A stretch of DNA of 5,297 nt from positions 1 through 5,297 of the forward strand of contig QGUS01000131.1 of NCBI GenBank assembly GCA_003242515.1. Reading direction: 5' to 3'. The notes under the pieces were generated by a model. That model made no database searches. It saw only the letters and a list, made by a program, of their open reading frames with translations, and had not been told where the DNA came from. This DNA comes from Actinomycetota bacterium (GTDB lineage: Bacteria; Actinomycetota; Acidimicrobiia; Spongiisociales; ZC4RG35). This document shows, in pieces, positions 4,373-5,297 of the stretch; the first letter of the stretch is position 1; every line of letters starts with the position of its first letter. The position numbers and the translations under genes are program-made.

Positions 4373-5297
4373 CGGGCGGCGTCTCCGAGGGTGGCGAATC
4401 GGTCGTCCTTGGTTTGGCCGCGCAGCCAGCGGATGTGGATCTGGGCGAGGATCACGCCCATCTTCCATGACCCGAACACCAGGTACCAGTCGATGGCGGA
4501 GACGTCGTGGCCCGTCTGCTCCGCATACCGTGCCACGGCGTTGGCCCGGCTCAGCCATCCCGGCGCGGTGGTCGGCATCATCGAAAGGCCCTCCGGCGCC
4601 TCGCCCGGGTCGAACCAGGTCGCCATCAGCGTGCCCACGTCGGTGAGCGGGTCGCCCCGGGTGCACATGTCCCAGTCGTAGACGGCGACGCAGACGCCCG
4701 GGTCGTCCGGGGAGACGGCCATGTTGTCGAGCCGCCAGTCGTTGTGGATCAGCGTCGGCGGGGGAGAGGCCGGCATCCGGTCCGCCAGCCACATGCCCAC
4801 CTCGTCGGCCACGGGGATGTCGGCGAACCGGGCGTTCTCCCAGCGGCGGGCCCACCCGTCGACCTGCCGCTGCAGGTAGCCGTCGGGGTGTCCCAGGTCG
4901 TCGAGGTCGCAGGCGGCCGGGTCGACGCGGTGCAACTCGACCAACGTGTCGATGACCACGGCCGACAGCTTGCGGTTGGCCGCCGGGTCGGCGCCGCCAC
5001 CGAAGCGCTCCGGGACCCTGCCCCGCACGACCACGCCCGGCCTTCGCTCCATGAGGAAGAACGGGGCGCCGATCACCGACGGGTCCTCGCAGAGGGCCAC
5101 CGCACGAGGGGCCTTGTCGAAGGCCCGCCACAGCCGGGACAGGACACGGTGCTCCCGGACCATGTCGTGGTAGCCCTCGGCCAGGGGGCCGACCGCCGGG
5201 GGGGTGGGCCCCAGCCTTTCCCGCCCGGGGAGGGTGGGAAGGTAGGGGAGGGTGGCCTTTCCCCCCGGGACAGGGTGGACCCGCGGACCCCCCCGGG
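4336..5297 (-). CDS. APH-family phosphotransferase (ACAD10/11 N-terminal-like), 5' end outside the window
   Basis: A protein-kinase-like small-molecule phosphotransferase, open to the right edge with no in-frame stop. Residue numbers are from the Met at 5163. Visible are the REHRVLSRLW helix (3-12), ALCEDPSVIGAPFFLMERRPG (23-43, the hinge region), the Brenner-type catalytic loop LIHNDWRLDNMAV (138-150; catalytic Asp 142, metal-binding Asn 147), and the metal-binding DWD in VYDWDMCTRGDPLTDVG (161-177). The DPLTDVG wording is typical of the APH group related to the kinase domain of ACAD10/ACAD11, often found near fatty-acid or acyl-CoA genes in actinobacteria. The substrate is unknown, and antibiotic resistance should not be assumed. 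Met 5163 is unlikely to be the true start. In-frame sequence upstream ends PLAEGYHD, as expected before this block, and then resembles a damaged ATP-binding lobe (GGKATLPY where the family has GGxSNLTY-like residues). Bases past about 5164 appear unreliable. Confidence 0.85.
   Translation of the reverse strand, partial: RGGPRVHPVPGGKATLPYLPTLPGRERLGPTPPAVGPLAEGYHDMVREHRVLSRLWRAFDKAPRAVALCEDPSVIGAPFFLMERRPGVVVRGRVPERFGGGADPAANRKLSAVVIDTLVELHRVDPAACDLDDLGHPDGYLQRQVDGWARRWENARFADIPVADEVGMWLADRMPASPPPTLIHNDWRLDNMAVSPDDPGVCVAVYDWDMCTRGDPLTDVGTLMATWFDPGEAPEGLSMMPTTAPGWLSRANAVARYAEQTGHDVSAIDWYLVFGSWKMGVILAQIHIRWLRGQTKDDRFATLGDAARHLFELAALRRP

Noticed and set aside
1..5297. CRISPR arrays, tRNA or rRNA genes, insertion sequences, attachment sites
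   Set aside because: None seen on either strand. There are no spaced direct repeats beyond the short one near 5227-5255, no tRNA-like folds noted, and no transposase or integrase motifs.

Overview
The window is GC-rich DNA in which nearly every base is coding. It looks like a high-GC actinobacterium, possibly a member of the Acidimicrobiia and possibly from a metagenome assembly. The grounds are TTG and GTG start codons, NTGA gene overlaps, Thr/Ala/Pro-rich lipoprotein linkers, and TAnnnT boxes six bases ahead of ATG codons (leaderless-type starts). The lineage is inferred from style, not from a marker gene.

Layout. Bases 1-324 hold the 3' end of an HtrA/DegP-type serine protease gene (its C-terminal PDZ domain), followed by a perfect 16-bp terminator-like hairpin (345-377). 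A cobalamin riboswitch aptamer (about 389-514) and its expression platform (about 515-589) come next. They lead into a four-gene operon: btuF (590-1555, substrate-binding lipoprotein), btuC (1552-2568, permease), btuD (2565-3317, ATPase) and cobO (3314-3877, corrinoid adenosyltransferase). All three junctions inside the operon are 4-base stop/start overlaps: TTGA, GTGA and ATGA.

Downstream, 3933-4372 encodes a small four-helix membrane protein of unknown function. Its reading frame is broken by an apparent one-base loss in a C run at 4111-4114. It has two extracytoplasmic loops that share the pattern C-x9-C-D. Facing it on the minus strand, and overlapping its end by 37 bases, is a partial phosphotransferase gene of the aminoglycoside phosphotransferase (APH)/ACAD10 type. 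This gene runs off the right edge. The last 130 or so bases look error-ridden, as at a contig end.

How the genes work together. BtuF would capture corrinoid outside the membrane, BtuC and BtuD would import it, and CobO would add the 5'-deoxyadenosyl group to make the coenzyme form. The riboswitch probably shuts translation of btuF when cobalamin is plentiful, and the overlaps would pass that control down the operon. A possible second promoter just ahead of cobO could free the adenosyltransferase from it. I do not see a wholly new system here. The core is a well-understood B12 salvage operon, and the least explained item is the small Cys-loop membrane protein.
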